Assembly: GCF_028640845.1 (NCBI RefSeq)
Contig: NC_080540.1
Coordinates: 278,767,524 to 278,831,523, forward strand
Reading direction: 5' to 3'
DNA from: Ahaetulla prasina
Taxonomy: Eukaryota > Chordata > Lepidosauria > Squamata > Colubridae
DNA length: 64,000 nucleotides
The notes beneath the pieces are model-generated. The model had not been told where the DNA came from and ran no database searches. It saw only the letters and a list, made by a program, of their open reading frames with translations. The position numbers were made by a program, and so were the translations under genes. This document shows positions 1 to 9,400 of this stretch, piece by piece (position 1 is the stretch's first letter; every line of letters begins with the position of its first letter).

Positions 1-453
1 TCTGCAATCGAGTTTGGAGCGGTTTACCTTAAGTTTGTATCTATTGTGTGCTTGTGTGTTGTTGTGGTTGAAGCTGAAGTAGTCATTAACAGATAGGACA
101 TTGTAGCAGATAATTTTATGTACTACACTTAGGTCGGACCGAAGGTGACGTAGTTCTAAGTTATATAAACCCAAAATTTCAAGTTTGGTGGCATAAGGTA
201 TTCTGTTGTGAGCAAAGGAGTGGAGGACTCTTCTCGTGAAAGATCTCTGGACTTTTTCAATTGTATTAATGTCCGATATGCAGTGCAGGTTCCAGACAGA
301 TGAACTGTATTCGAGAATTGATCTAGCAAATGTTTTGTATGCTCTAGTTAGTAATACAATATTACCAGGGAAAAAACTGTGCAAGATTAGGTTAACAACT
401 CTTAATGCCTTTTTGGCAATGTAATTACAGTGGGCTTTGGCACTTAGATATTT
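1..453 (-). pseudogene. Non-LTR retrotransposon RT, C-terminal part (cut by window edge)
   Basis: The minus strand is open for 151 codons from about 453 to the window edge; a TAA at 454-456 bounds it upstream. It has no early Met. The reading resembles the region after the polymerase core in jockey/CR1-superclade LINEs: a segment reading RSILEYSSSVW, then IEKVQRSFTRR, then a Leu-rich block ending LGLYNLELRHLRSDL. These blocks recur in that order in LINE proteins. The copy is 5'-truncated near 460 and its 3' end lies outside the window. The frame has no stop, so it is either fairly young or part of a longer intact element. The exact clade is uncertain. Confidence 0.6.
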
Positions 454-620
454 TTAACACCATGAAACAGCAACTTTTGCCTATCCCAGGACCTGGGAAG
501 GACTCAGTAGACATATAAAAATACCAAATCCAGCCTAAAAATCTGGCTATGTGACCAACCATAATATGGCTGAAGAATCCTGATTCTGTATTCTTATTCT
601 AAGCTTCTCTGCTTTAATTC

Positions 621-655
621 ATATATGTGTGTATGTGTGTGTGTATATGTATATA
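621..655. repeat. Short (TG)n/(TA)n microsatellite
   Basis: Alternating TG and TA dinucleotides, imperfect. Confidence 0.7.
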
Positions 656-660
656 CACCT

Positions 661-1562
661 TTGAATAACAAGACTATTTGAGCTGATGTGAAGCCAATGC
701 AATAATGCTTTCCAAAGTCTGCAAACAGCAGAATGGAAAATCCCTATTAAAAGGAGAATTGCGTTCAAGATTTCCCACAATTCTTTCCTACGCACTAATT
801 AATTTGTCAAGTTGTCTTGTTTGCCATTTGGAGATTAATTTCACTGGTTGCCCAGATGCTGTTTTTGCTTGCTTTTCTAATCCATCTTTTCTCCTTCGTA
901 GTATCTTTATTACCCTCTTCAGTCAAGTCTAATTTTAAATAGTCGATGCAAAGCAAACGGCCCTCCGCAAGCTTTTCAGGGGATGGCCTTATGCCCACTC
1001 TTGCTGCTAGTGGAATTTCACAAGACTTTAACGAGGAGCCAAAGCAAAATGGCAAAACACATGTTTTGCATGCTGAAGTTTCAATTCCCAGCATTTCTGG
1101 ATCTGGATAAAAGCATCTCAAATAGCATTGCTGAGGTGGGAAAGATCCTACGTGCTCTCCTTGTTGCTCTGCTGGTGAGTTTTACCGTGGCTCCCATAAT
1201 CCTTGAGCAGCATCAGCATCCCTGGAGAACATCAGGTTGGAGAAGAGTGGAGTAGACGATAATTAAAACTTCACAAAATTAACTTTCTGTTTTGAACAGC
1301 CACAGAATATCTGGAGGCTAAACCAAAATGCGCTGGTGAAAGAATGCAGAAAAATTATGAGCAACTCACTCCTACTGGTTCATGCTCATTTGTTGGCGAA
1401 AAGCTCAAATCTAGGAAGCCCCCACTGGCACTGGCACAACATCTGCTCAAAAACATTGACATCGATTGCTAATGGAAAGCCAAATGGATTGTTGAATGTC
1501 CTGACAAAGGAAGACATATAAATGATCCCACACAAAAGTTGCCGGGTTTTGAACTACCTCAC
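661..1562. other. No recognised feature
   Basis: Unique-looking AT-moderate DNA. Short open frames here lack any recognisable protein signature or codon structure. No repeat family was identified. Confidence 0.4.
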
Positions 1563-2126
1563 TGTTGTGGTCCGTCAACAGCCTACAGAGCTGGCAACGG
1601 AGTCGGACAGCGATGAGGCTGAGGGGAGGCCAGGGCCATGGGAAGTGAGGTGCGGACTCCAGAGCCTCCAGAGACTGATAGTAGTGAGGCAGAGGAACAG
1701 GAGGAGCCTGTTCCTAATGCACACATGAGAAGGGCTGCCAGAAGGCAAGAGCATCTCAAGCAGAGAGGACAACTCAGGAGTAGGGCCAAGAGATGATTGG
1801 CCCCTCCCATAAGGCTTAAAACAGACCAGCACCGGTGTTTCAGCTTTGCCGGAAAACAACGTTGTAGCTGCGTCTTCTGCTTCGTCCTCTGCTTCGTATG
1901 CATCTTTGTTTTTGTGGCTTCTGGATGTTTGCCAGGAAGGGCCTTTGGCAGTTTGGCTAATTGTACTAAAGTTTTTGAGATAACTGAGGAATTTGTGTTG
2001 GGAGGCATTTGTTTTACTTTGAGTTGAACGATGGTGGGAATGAAGTAATTCCCAGCTGTTCAAATAAAGTTTGTTTTTTTCCACGGACTAAGTTTATCAC
2101 TACCTACTTGGGCCTGGGTCACAACA
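1563..2126 (+). mobile_element. Probable solo LTR of a retrovirus-like or gypsy-like element
   Basis: This 564-bp block begins TGTTGTGGTCC and ends GGGTCACAACA, so it has TG...CA termini inside a 7-bp inverted repeat (TGTTGTG/CACAACA). It is flanked by CTCAC (1558-1562) and CACAC (2127-2131), a 4/5 match to a 5-bp target duplication. A polyadenylation signal AATAAA sits near 2063, followed by a T-rich stretch. No internal element sequence or second LTR lies nearby, so a solo LTR left by LTR-LTR recombination fits best. An acidic reading (ESDSDEAEG) near 1595-1625 may be the tail of an ORF extending into the LTR, or chance. The family is unassigned. Confidence 0.55.
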
Positions 2127-2339
2127 CACACAGCAATGGACAATCCTGAATAAGAGTCGCTCCTCAAATAGCATCTGCTTGCTGTCTAAAGGAGGCATAG
2201 TAGCCTCCCCTCAGTGTGACTGCAAGTTCCCACAACAAATTGCAGACTACATCATGACTGGCAGTAAATTGGGGACATACACTGGTCAGGTATCTGAATT
2301 TTTTTCATATAAGCAATGCTGTGCTTCAATGGATAGATG

Positions 2340-2650
2340 CCCTAGACCCATAATGGCAATCCTATGGCACACATGCCAGACGTGACATGCAGCACCCTCT
2401 CTGTGGGCACGTGAGCCGTCGCCCCAGCTTAGTTCCGCTGTGCATATGCGCGTGCCTCCTGCCAGACAGCTGGTCTTCAGGTCTCTGCTGAGCATGCGGT
2501 GGGGCATGTGTGCAAGCGTGCGGGCAGGTTGCATGCTGGGGGGGCTGTGTGCGCATGGGGGCACATGCAGGGAGGCACACGTGCATGGAGAGAGGCACAT
2601 GCAGGGGTCACATACACCACTCAAGTCCATGCATGATATGCCATGCACTA
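2340..2650. repeat. GC-rich CATG/CACATG-rich segment, unclassified repeat
   Basis: A locally GC-rich stretch with many CATG, CACGTG and GCATGC motifs and quasi-repeated units (GGCACATGCAGGG-like). It is distinct from the AT-rich flanks. It looks like a degraded interspersed repeat with local tandem growth. Open frames on both strands here are low-complexity and not believable genes. Confidence 0.35.
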
Positions 2651-2817
2651 AATAAATAAATATCTGTAATCTAGGATGCTGGACTATCAAGATGTCTCAA
2701 TAAATAAGAGATTTGTTTTTGTTTTAAACCAGTCCCATCTAATCAGGAGAGGTTTATTATCTTTGGGGTGTCTGTGTGCAACAATCAAACAGATTGAATG
2801 AGTTGGTCCTCATTCAA

Positions 2818-3287
2818 TATACATACAGATCCCTCACATCCTGGACATAAACTGTTTCAACTCCTACTATCAAAACGACGCTATAGAGCACTGCACACCA
2901 GAACAACTAGACACAAGAACAGTTTTTTCCGGAAGGCCATCACTCTGCTAAACAAATAATTCTATTTACTAAACTATTTACTAAATCTGCACTACTATTA
3001 ATCTTCTCATCGTTTCCATCACCAATCTCTTTCCACTTATGACTGTATGACTGTAACCTTTTGTTGCTATCATTAAGGATTAAATTGTACCCTATGACCA
3101 TCATTTGTGTTGTAAATGTTGTACCTTGATGAAGGTATTTTTTTTCTTTTATGTACACTGAGAGCATATGCACCAAAACAAATTCCTTGTGTGTCCAATC
3201 ACACTTGGCCAATAAATTCTATTCTATTCTATTCTATTCTATTCTATTCTATTCTATTCTATTCTATTCTATTCTATTCTATTCTAT
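2818..3287 (+). mobile_element. CR1/L3-like LINE, 3' end
   Basis: A 5'-truncated copy of the LINE also seen on the minus strand at 7250-7818. It carries the end of the ORF (a SHPGHKLFQ-like reading near 2835 and a TTRHKN-like block near 2908), then a 3' UTR with AATTCCTTGTGTGTCCAATC and the terminal AATAAA at about 3210. The element runs directly into (ATTCT)n. Recurrence of this end at 7250, 22266, 25393, 42883 and 52178 defines it as a repeat. Confidence 0.8.
3216..3287 (+). repeat. (ATTCT)n microsatellite on the LINE tail
   Basis: About 14 tandem ATTCT units beginning immediately after the LINE AATAAA, consistent with microsatellite growth from the element's own tail. Confidence 0.95.
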
Positions 3288-3559
3288 ATTAAAATACTGT
3301 TCTAGGACATTTTCCTTTTCATGGGACAGCTCAACATGTATTCTTTCTGTTGGCCATTGCAGACTTAAATGCTTTATAGAAGAGGGAATCCTATCAAGGT
3401 TTGCTTAGAGGGCATGGTATCTTCTTGATAGTTACCAATATAAATTAAACTCTTTCATGCTGGGTCATCAGCAACTATCTCAGCAAGTGAGCCATGAACC
3501 CTCTTCAACATGCTGGTGACATTTTAAGATACAAGAGGCAGCTGGTTTATTGGATTTTT

Positions 3560-4105
3560 GAATCACTGTGATCCATCAATAGGAAATCAAGACCACGACT
3601 TCCAGACCTCCCTCAGACAGAGAAGCTGACTCTGTGACTTTGGACAGGTAATTAAATCTCACCCAACCAGAGGTGGGTTTCAGCAGGTTCTGACCAGTTC
3701 TGGAGAACCAGTAGCGGAAATTTTGAGTAGTTCGGAGAACCAATAGTAAAAATTCTGACTGGCCCCGCCCCCATCTATTCTCTGCCTCCCAAGTCGAGGT
3801 GATCGGGAGAAAATGGGGATTTTTGCAGTAACCTTCCCCTGGAGATGGGTGGGAATGGAGATTTTACAATATCCTTCCCCTGGAGTGGGGAGGGAATGGA
3901 GATTTTATAGTATCCTTCCCCTTCCATGCCCACCAAGTCATGCCACACCCACCAAGCCATACCCACAGAACCAGTAGTAAAAAAATTTGAAACCTGCCAC
4001 TGCACCCAACCCATCTCACAAGATTGTGGTAGGGAAAAAAGAAGGAATATTATATACACCACCTTGAGTTGAACAAAGTATAAGTGGGATATAAATCTCA
4101 TGACA
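3560..4105 (+). mobile_element. tRNA/MIR-like SINE with L2-type tail, split by a hAT insertion
   Basis: The left part (about 3560-3667) contains a MIR-core-like block (CTGTGACTTTGGACAGGTAA). The right part (4003-4105) contains CATCTCACAAGATTGTGG and the tail CACCTTGAGTTG...GGGATATAAAT typical of L2-tailed SINEs. Both parts follow the expected SINE order and are separated by the hAT MITE at 3668-4002, whose 8-bp target duplication lies in the SINE. The 5' limit is approximate. Confidence 0.6.
3668..4002. mobile_element. Non-autonomous hAT element (335 bp) with perfect 8-bp TSD
   Basis: Ends CAGAGGTGGGTTTC and GAAACCTGCCACTG form imperfect terminal inverted repeats. The 8-bp direct repeat CACCCAAC is exact at 3660-3667 and 4003-4010. 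Internal repeats (CCTTCCCCTGGAG..., CACCAAGCCA) recur in the copies at 20147 and 26854. No transposase frame is present, so movement needs a hAT transposase in trans. Confidence 0.9.
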
Positions 4106-4263
4106 ACCTAACCTAACCTAACCTAACAGAAACAGAAACAGAAACAGAAACAGAACAACGTAACATAACATAACATAACATAACATAACATAACATAACA
4201 TAACATAACATAACATAACATAACATAACATAACATAACATAACATAACATAACATAACACAT
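4106..4263. repeat. Compound tandem repeat: (CCTAA)n, (AACAGA)n, (ATAAC)n
   Basis: Three tandem motifs follow one another at the SINE tail: about 5 CCTAA units (4106-4127), about 4 AACAGA units (4126-4155) and about 20 ATAAC units (4160-4262). The position right after a SINE 3' end suggests tail-seeded growth. Confidence 0.9.
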
Positions 4264-6195
4264 AATATAACTAAGATATAGTATTTCTTCCAAATAGCAA
4301 GAGAGTTCTTGAAGTTTTTAATCTTGTTTTCTTTTTTTAAGTGAGGAGTTGGAGCCAAAGCTTATGGTTATCCATAACCATGCGGGTTTTTCTCAGTGCC
4401 TATCCTAGTTGGAAGAGCCAGTTACAAACCTCGTTTGGAAAAATTGATTATAAACTTAGCAGTGACTAATTCCATTCTGGCCACGTGAAGAAAAATGGAT
4501 TCATTCACAGGATGCTCATGAAAACAAAGACTCAAAAACAAAACTTCCCGCCCTTTATTAAGCATTCATTTCAGATGAAAATATTTGATGCCTTTTATTG
4601 ACCAACACTAAGAAAATAAATGTTCTGCCTCAATTATACAGAGCTTGACATACAACCGAATCCAATTCTTATTCAGTGCAACTGAATATATTTTATTCCT
4701 CTGGGGAAAAAGATGTTGGAAGGTCTGCTTTGTTGTTTCTGTTCAATACCATAATTATTTGAAAAAAACTGAAACTTATTTTATTGTTGTTTGAGTAGAG
4801 GAAGTAGATGTTTTGTCCCCCTTGTTGACTTCTGAAATGGTTTTATACTTTTTAAATGCCAATTAACAGGTGACAGAAATGCTGATCCTTACGAGGAGAC
4901 CCATGTCTGCCTAACAGGCCAAGCATTTGGATGATCCCAACCTCCCCCCAGCATAAATATCATGGCGTTTGAACCCCCTGAGACCTGTGGAGTTTACAAG
5001 TATGCTGTCAAGATCCTCTCTGTTGAGAAAGCCCTTGAAGTACTGCCAAAATGCGAGGGGATTCCGGCACTTTTATGTGCTCGCAAACACCGGTCTTGCC
5101 ATCAGATGCCAACTCTCTCTGCCCTCCAAACGTGGGTGTGAATCTCAAACATTGAGCTGACATTCCAGGGTGGAATGCAAGAGCGCTTGCCCGCCCAGTG
5201 ATGCCAAAACAGCAGGTGACACTGGCTCAGACTGGTGAGAGGAGAGAGAAGTAGCTTGCTGGCTTCTTGTTACATGTCCTCAGAATTTTACAGGATGGAA
5301 TTAGGGACAGAGGAACAGATATAAAATGAGGTTACAAAATCCGGATGTCCAGATCAAATTGAGATGGGTGTAAGGGATAGGGTTATAGGCCTGGGCCATG
5401 ATAACATAGCCCCCAGCGGCGGGACCATATCCCCTTGCATCTGACTTTAGATTATCCCAGGATGAATCGCATTGCAGGACTGGCATCCCAAACATGTCTC
5501 TCTTGGGGGGTGGGGGTGGGGGTGGGGAGAGAAAGTGGGGAGAGGAGAGACCAGTGTGTCAGAAAGGTGAGAAGAGGGCAAATGGGTCCATCCATACAAT
5601 GGAATTTCAAAGTGGATGAGCAAAGCAATTTCTTAGAAAAAACAACAACAAAGAAACCCTACCCAACACTGAAGACACTCTTCTAGCCTAGCTTCTTCTT
5701 TCTTGTCTGAAAAGATAAAATCTTTATCTAGTCAGACTGAACTCCTGGTGACTTTGTGGACACCTGCATGTTCTTTTCTTGGAAGCGGGTTGCCACTGCC
5801 ATCTTCTAGAATCTCTTATTGACTTCTCCCTCTAGCCCTCAGCCTTCATATTGGTGGGCCTTCCAGGACTAAGATCCTAAGTCTAAGCCTATTTAGTTTT
5901 GTGGAATCAGCCAAGGTCATAACGGGTTCAGAGGTGTAAGCAGTTTTTAAAGATATTTGAAGGCTATTGGGAACTTATGAAAGTATACTTTGATTTCCTG
6001 TCGTTAAAAATCAGTAGGAAATTGTGCTACTGTTGTTTGTTGGTTTGCCAATTCCCTTGATAAGATCTTGGAATTCCTTTAGGATATGTAAAGAGAGAGC
6101 TTGAGGCTACACTACTCATGCTTATAGGATTGCAACTTTATTAGTTATTCCCATTTCCTTATGCCCATTTCCTCCTTGCTGCAGTTGTATGGAGC
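4264..6195. other. No strongly supported feature
   Basis: Mostly unique-looking DNA with a G-rich run near 5505-5530 and an (AAC)n-like run near 5640. The stretch 5730-5900 faintly resembles an old SINE or BovB-related sequence but could not be placed. No coding signal was seen. Confidence 0.35.
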
Positions 6196-6492
6196 CAGTG
6201 GTGAAATCCTCCGTGGTTTGCCACCCGTTTGCTGCCTATGCATGGACAGTGCGCACCAAACGCAAGCTTTGCGCAGAAAAAGGAGGCTTAAGAAGGTAAG
6301 TAGAACAGCGAGGGGGGGAAACAGCTGTGCTGCAGGATTTAGATTCACCAGAAAGCAGGATTTCCTGCTTTCTAGTAAATATAAATCACGCAACACAGCT
6401 GATCTTTGGAAATACCGGTTCAGTCGAACTGGTAGCATTTTTTTACTACCAGTTTGCCCAAACTGGTGCCAACCAGTAGCATTTCATCCCTG
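6196..6492. mobile_element. Non-autonomous hAT element (297 bp) with perfect 8-bp TSD
   Basis: Starts CAGTGGTGAAATCCTCCG and ends GCATTTCATCCCTG. The direct repeat TATGGAGC is exact at 6188-6195 and 6493-6500. It includes the ACCGGTTC/ACTGGTAGC motif typical of the other hAT MITEs in this window. The internal frame at 6161-6508 is not a gene. Confidence 0.85.
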
Positions 6493-7249
6493 TATGGAGC
6501 ACTTATAAACAACCTGTCTCCCATGAAGTTGAACCCAGAGATTGACTACGTATTGTAGGACATCTAGAAAAGGAGAATAATATTGCATCTTTAATGGTTA
6601 TGCAAAAGAGAGAATTTCTGGGGGTAGACTTTGCATAACGGAGCATGACAAGGCTGAGATAAATCTGTCCTCTTGAAACCAGAATCTTCTAAGTATGTTG
6701 GGATTGCAGCTTCCAATATGGAAATCATACTTCCAACACACCTGAAGGGTGCCAGTTTGAGGAAGTTTACATGAGGTGGACAAATGATCTTATTTGATGC
6801 AAGAGGGTATCCTACATCACTAACTCTTAATTTGTACACAAGATGTTCCTAACTGAATATTTAGAAAATGCAACTGTCTACCCTGAAGCTGGCCTAACTG
6901 TGGCCATTTTCTTTTCTGTAGCTTTCCTCTAAGGAGGTTTCTTTTTGCGTTGCTTCAGGGCTGACACAGGCTAGAGCTAAGGGCCAGGAGGAGGGGTATA
7001 GAAATAGCTGGGGTGTTGTAGCCAAAATAAAATTATTTCCCATAGGAATCAAGGAGATTCATGCAGATGTTTGAAAGGTGGAGAACGAAGTCACCTAGCA
7101 ACTGGACTATATACTGATTGGACTATGTGACTGTCGACTCTGGGGGAAAGTTTTACTTTTAATTGGGTATAAAACTGGCGGGAACTTAGAGCTGGTTTTC
7201 CATCAAGTCTGTGCCAATTTGATATGTCCCAATAAAATGCTTTTTGAGG
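6493..7249. other. Unclassified; possible LTR-like end near 7235
   Basis: No gene seen. Around 7170-7240 a TATAAAA-like motif is followed about 60 bp later by CCCAATAAAATGC, which could be the promoter and polyadenylation signal of an old LTR, but no matching TG boundary or target duplication could be fixed. Confidence 0.25.
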
Positions 7250-7818
7250 AATATAGAATAGAATAGAATTTTTTATTGGCCAAGTGTAATTAAACACACA
7301 AGGAATTTGTCTTGATGCACATGCTCTCAGTGTACATAAAAGAAAAGATACGTTCATCAAGAATTCTAAGGTACAACACTTAATGATAATCATAGGGTAC
7401 AAATAAGCAATCAGGAAACAATCAATATCAATATAAATCATAAGGATATAAGCAACACAGTCATACAGTCATAAGTGGAAAGAGATTGGTGATGGGAACG
7501 ATGAGAAGATTAATAGTAGTGCAGATTTAATAATAGTTTGACACTGTTGAGGGAATTATTTGTTTAGCAGAGTGATCGTGTTCAGGAAGAAACCGTTCTT
7601 GTGTCTAGTTGTCCTGGTGTGCAGTGCTCTATAGCGTTGTTTTGAGGGTAGGCGTTGAAACAGTTTATGTCCAGGATGTGAGGGGCCTGTAAATATTTCC
7701 ACAGCCCCTTTTTTGACTTGTGCAGTATACAGGTCCTCAATGGAAGGCAGGTTGGTAGCAATTGTTTTTTCTGCAGTTCTAATGATCCTCTGAAGTCTAT
7801 GTCTGTCTTGTTGGGTTG
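7250..7818 (-). mobile_element. CR1/L3-like LINE, 3' part (right of the nested gypsy insertion site)
   Basis: On the minus strand this continues the LINE interrupted at 12557. After the gypsy site the reading resumes in the post-RT C-terminal region, includes a PSHPGHKLFQRLPSKQRY block near 7645-7690 and a TTRHKNGF block near 7590-7612, then the 3' UTR and a short (AATAG)n tail at 7252-7270. The Ty3/gypsy element separates it from its 5' half. Confidence 0.8.
7814..7818 (+). other. 5-bp target duplication (left), GGTTG
   Basis: GGTTG precedes the 5' LTR and is repeated exactly at 12557-12561 after the 3' LTR. This fixes both insertion boundaries. Confidence 0.9.
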
Positions 7819-8105
7819 TGTTAAGTCCTCGCGGCTACGTCCTGTCTGCCCCAGCAAAGCCGATTAGCCGCGTGCTGATTGGTGGAGGCGCAAGCAACAA
7901 GGAAGAGCGGGAACCAGGAAGAGCCGTCATTGGCTTCCCATTTTGACAGCTACTTCTATATAGCTGTCAACTGCGCGCCTCTCCTCAGAAGCGTTCTAAC
8001 GAGTTGTTGAAGTGTTAGCGTTGTCTCTGTTCTGTTAATGGCCAATAAAGTTGGAGTTAAGGCAGTCTCGCCTCTGTCCTTATTGGGCCGGTCTCGGATC
8101 TAACA
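7819..8105 (+). mobile_element. 5' LTR of Ty3/gypsy element (287 bp)
   Basis: TGTTA...TAACA termini. It is identical in length to the 3' LTR and differs at one CpG-type position (GTTAGCG versus GTTAGCA). A TATA-like box TATATA (7957-7962) lies inside a perfect 9-bp inverted repeat (TTGACAGCT 7943-7951, AGCTGTCAA 7962-7970). A polyadenylation signal AATAAA is at 8044-8049. The near-identity of the two LTRs implies recent insertion. Confidence 0.95.
7943..7970 (+). promoter_or_regulatory. LTR core promoter: TATA box in a 9-bp inverted repeat
   Basis: TATATA at 7957-7962 is bracketed by TTGACAGCT and AGCTGTCAA. The same block is in the 3' LTR near 12394-12421. Its promoter role is inferred from LTR position and the downstream AATAAA. 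Confidence 0.55.
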
Positions 8106-8106
8106 C

Positions 8107-8124
8107 TGGCGACGAAGGTGGGAT
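8107..8124 (+). promoter_or_regulatory. Primer binding site, probably for tRNA-Ser
   Basis: One base after the LTR, TGGCGACGAAGGTGGGAT begins. Its first nine bases match the complement of a vertebrate tRNA-Ser(GCT) 3' end as I recall it (...TCGTCGCCA), with two mismatches further in. Mag-clade gypsy elements are known to use tRNA-Ser primers. Confidence 0.6.
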
Positions 8125-8183
8125 TATCCCGACATTAAATCCGAGCTACAGACAGAGCAAAATACGTCACGATTTGAACAGCT

Positions 8184-8948
8184 ATGGCCGGTGCGTTGCC
8201 AACCTTTCCACCGTTCGTCCCTTCCTCCGAGAAGTGGGACGAGTATATCGAGAGGTTCGAATGCTTCCTCCACGCCAATGACCTCACGGATCTGTCCGGC
8301 GCGAGGAAACGGGGCTATTTCCTAAGCCCATGCGGCAGCGAAGTGTTTAGTACCGCGCGAGCTCTCGCCGCCCCACAGCTAGTGTTTGAGTTGACTTGGG
8401 AAGCACTAGTGGAAAAATTGAAGAACCACTATGCTCCCGCCCTGTCCCGAATTGCCCGCCGGCACGCGTTCCGGCATTGCGTACAGAAGGAAGGGCAAAC
8501 GATTAACGCATACATGGCTTCCTTAAGTTCGGCCGCCCTCCACTGCGAGTTTCGAGATTTTCTGGATGACATGTTGCTAGACCAGTTGGTCTGTGGCGTC
8601 CGGGACGTGAGACTCCAACGGCGTCTCCTGGCGCGAAAAGATGTCGACCTTTCCACAGCCCTATCTGAGGCCAGAGCTGCGGAATTGGCCGATGATTCGC
8701 CGCAGAGCTCCAGCGACACCAAAGGGATCCCTAACGGCGATCGCCCCTGGGCGTCCACCACGAAGATGTTACTCAAGGGGCTCGTCGGAAGAAGAAGCAG
8801 ATGTCCGCCGCCTAAATCTACGGCCAAGGCGGCGAGGGCGTCCCGACAAGCACCTGCCAAACCCATGTTTGGGGTGTGGAGGAGACCACGCGAGGCGACT
8901 GTAAATTCAAAGCAGCTGTATGTCGCCGCTGCGAAGCGAGACACCTAG
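8184..8948 (+). pseudogene. gag: gag (capsid/nucleocapsid) of Ty3/gypsy element, frameshifted
   Basis: The open frame gives 254 aa from the ATG at 8184 (MAGALPTFPPFVPSSEKWDE). Residues about 15-170 look like a retrotransposon Gag capsid, with the WDEYIERFECFL and Leu/Phe spacing expected before the nucleocapsid. The CCHC zinc knuckle (C-x2-C-x3-H-x4-C, at about 8861-8905) is not in this frame. It lies in the +1 frame (a reading ending CLGCGGDHAR), and a second Cys pair (CRRC) is reached only after a further one-base shift near 8898. Gag therefore carries at least two frameshifts. The product would form virus-like particles in the cytoplasm and bind element RNA. The 5' coding edge is intact. 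Confidence 0.8.
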
Positions 8949-8981
8949 CGTGAGTGTGCAGGGCAGCCCTGCCATCCAGCG

Positions 8982-9400
8982 ATGATGCCCGGGCGACCCA
9001 GGTCACAAAAGCCAATCCGGAAGCCGATGGCACGTCAACGGGCCTGTTTCACCGCCTCCGAGTCTACTGACGAAGTCGTCAGCTTTGCCGCCTCCACTGC
9101 ACCAACCAACAAAATACACTTGACGGTGCGGCTCGAAGGAGCACCGTGCGACATGGAGGTGGACACCGGCTCGTCGCGCTCCCTCATCGCCTGGGCCACC
9201 CTGAAGCGTCTCGCTCACGCTTGGAAAGAGAACTCTCAAGCCCTGTGAAGTGACATTGCGAGACTATCAGGGAAAATGATCCCAACCCTGGGCATGGGCA
9301 GATTCAGGGTGGCATACAAGAAATTCGAGGCACCTTACCACTGATCGTTGTCAGAAGCGACCTGCCAACCCTCCTAGGGCTGGACTGGTCCGCTGCCCTC
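8982..9400 (+). pseudogene. Aspartic protease of Ty3/gypsy pol
   Basis: An 88-aa open frame at 8982-9248 contains MEVDTGSSRSLI, the DTG active-site loop of retropepsins, preceded by the beta-strand reading IHLTVRLEG. After the stop near 9246 the homologous reading (EVTLRDYQGK, then a SDLPTLLGLDW-like end) continues in other frames up to about 9390, so the domain is broken by small indels. It lies between gag and RT, the usual order. Confidence 0.8.

Noticed and set aside
1575..2084. Two long minus-strand frames (169 and 141 aa)
   Set aside because: They overlap each other antisense to a probable solo LTR and show no recognisable domain.
2286..2690. 134-aa Cys/His-rich minus-strand frame
   Set aside because: Comes from CATG/CACATG-rich repeat sequence; Cys/His spacing is irregular, not a zinc finger.
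4113..4358. Minus-strand frame rich in CYVML repeats
   Set aside because: Translation of the (ATAAC)n microsatellite.
7170..7240. TATAAAA-like motif followed by CCCAATAAAATGC, possible LTR end
   Set aside because: No TG boundary, no second copy and no target duplication could be identified.
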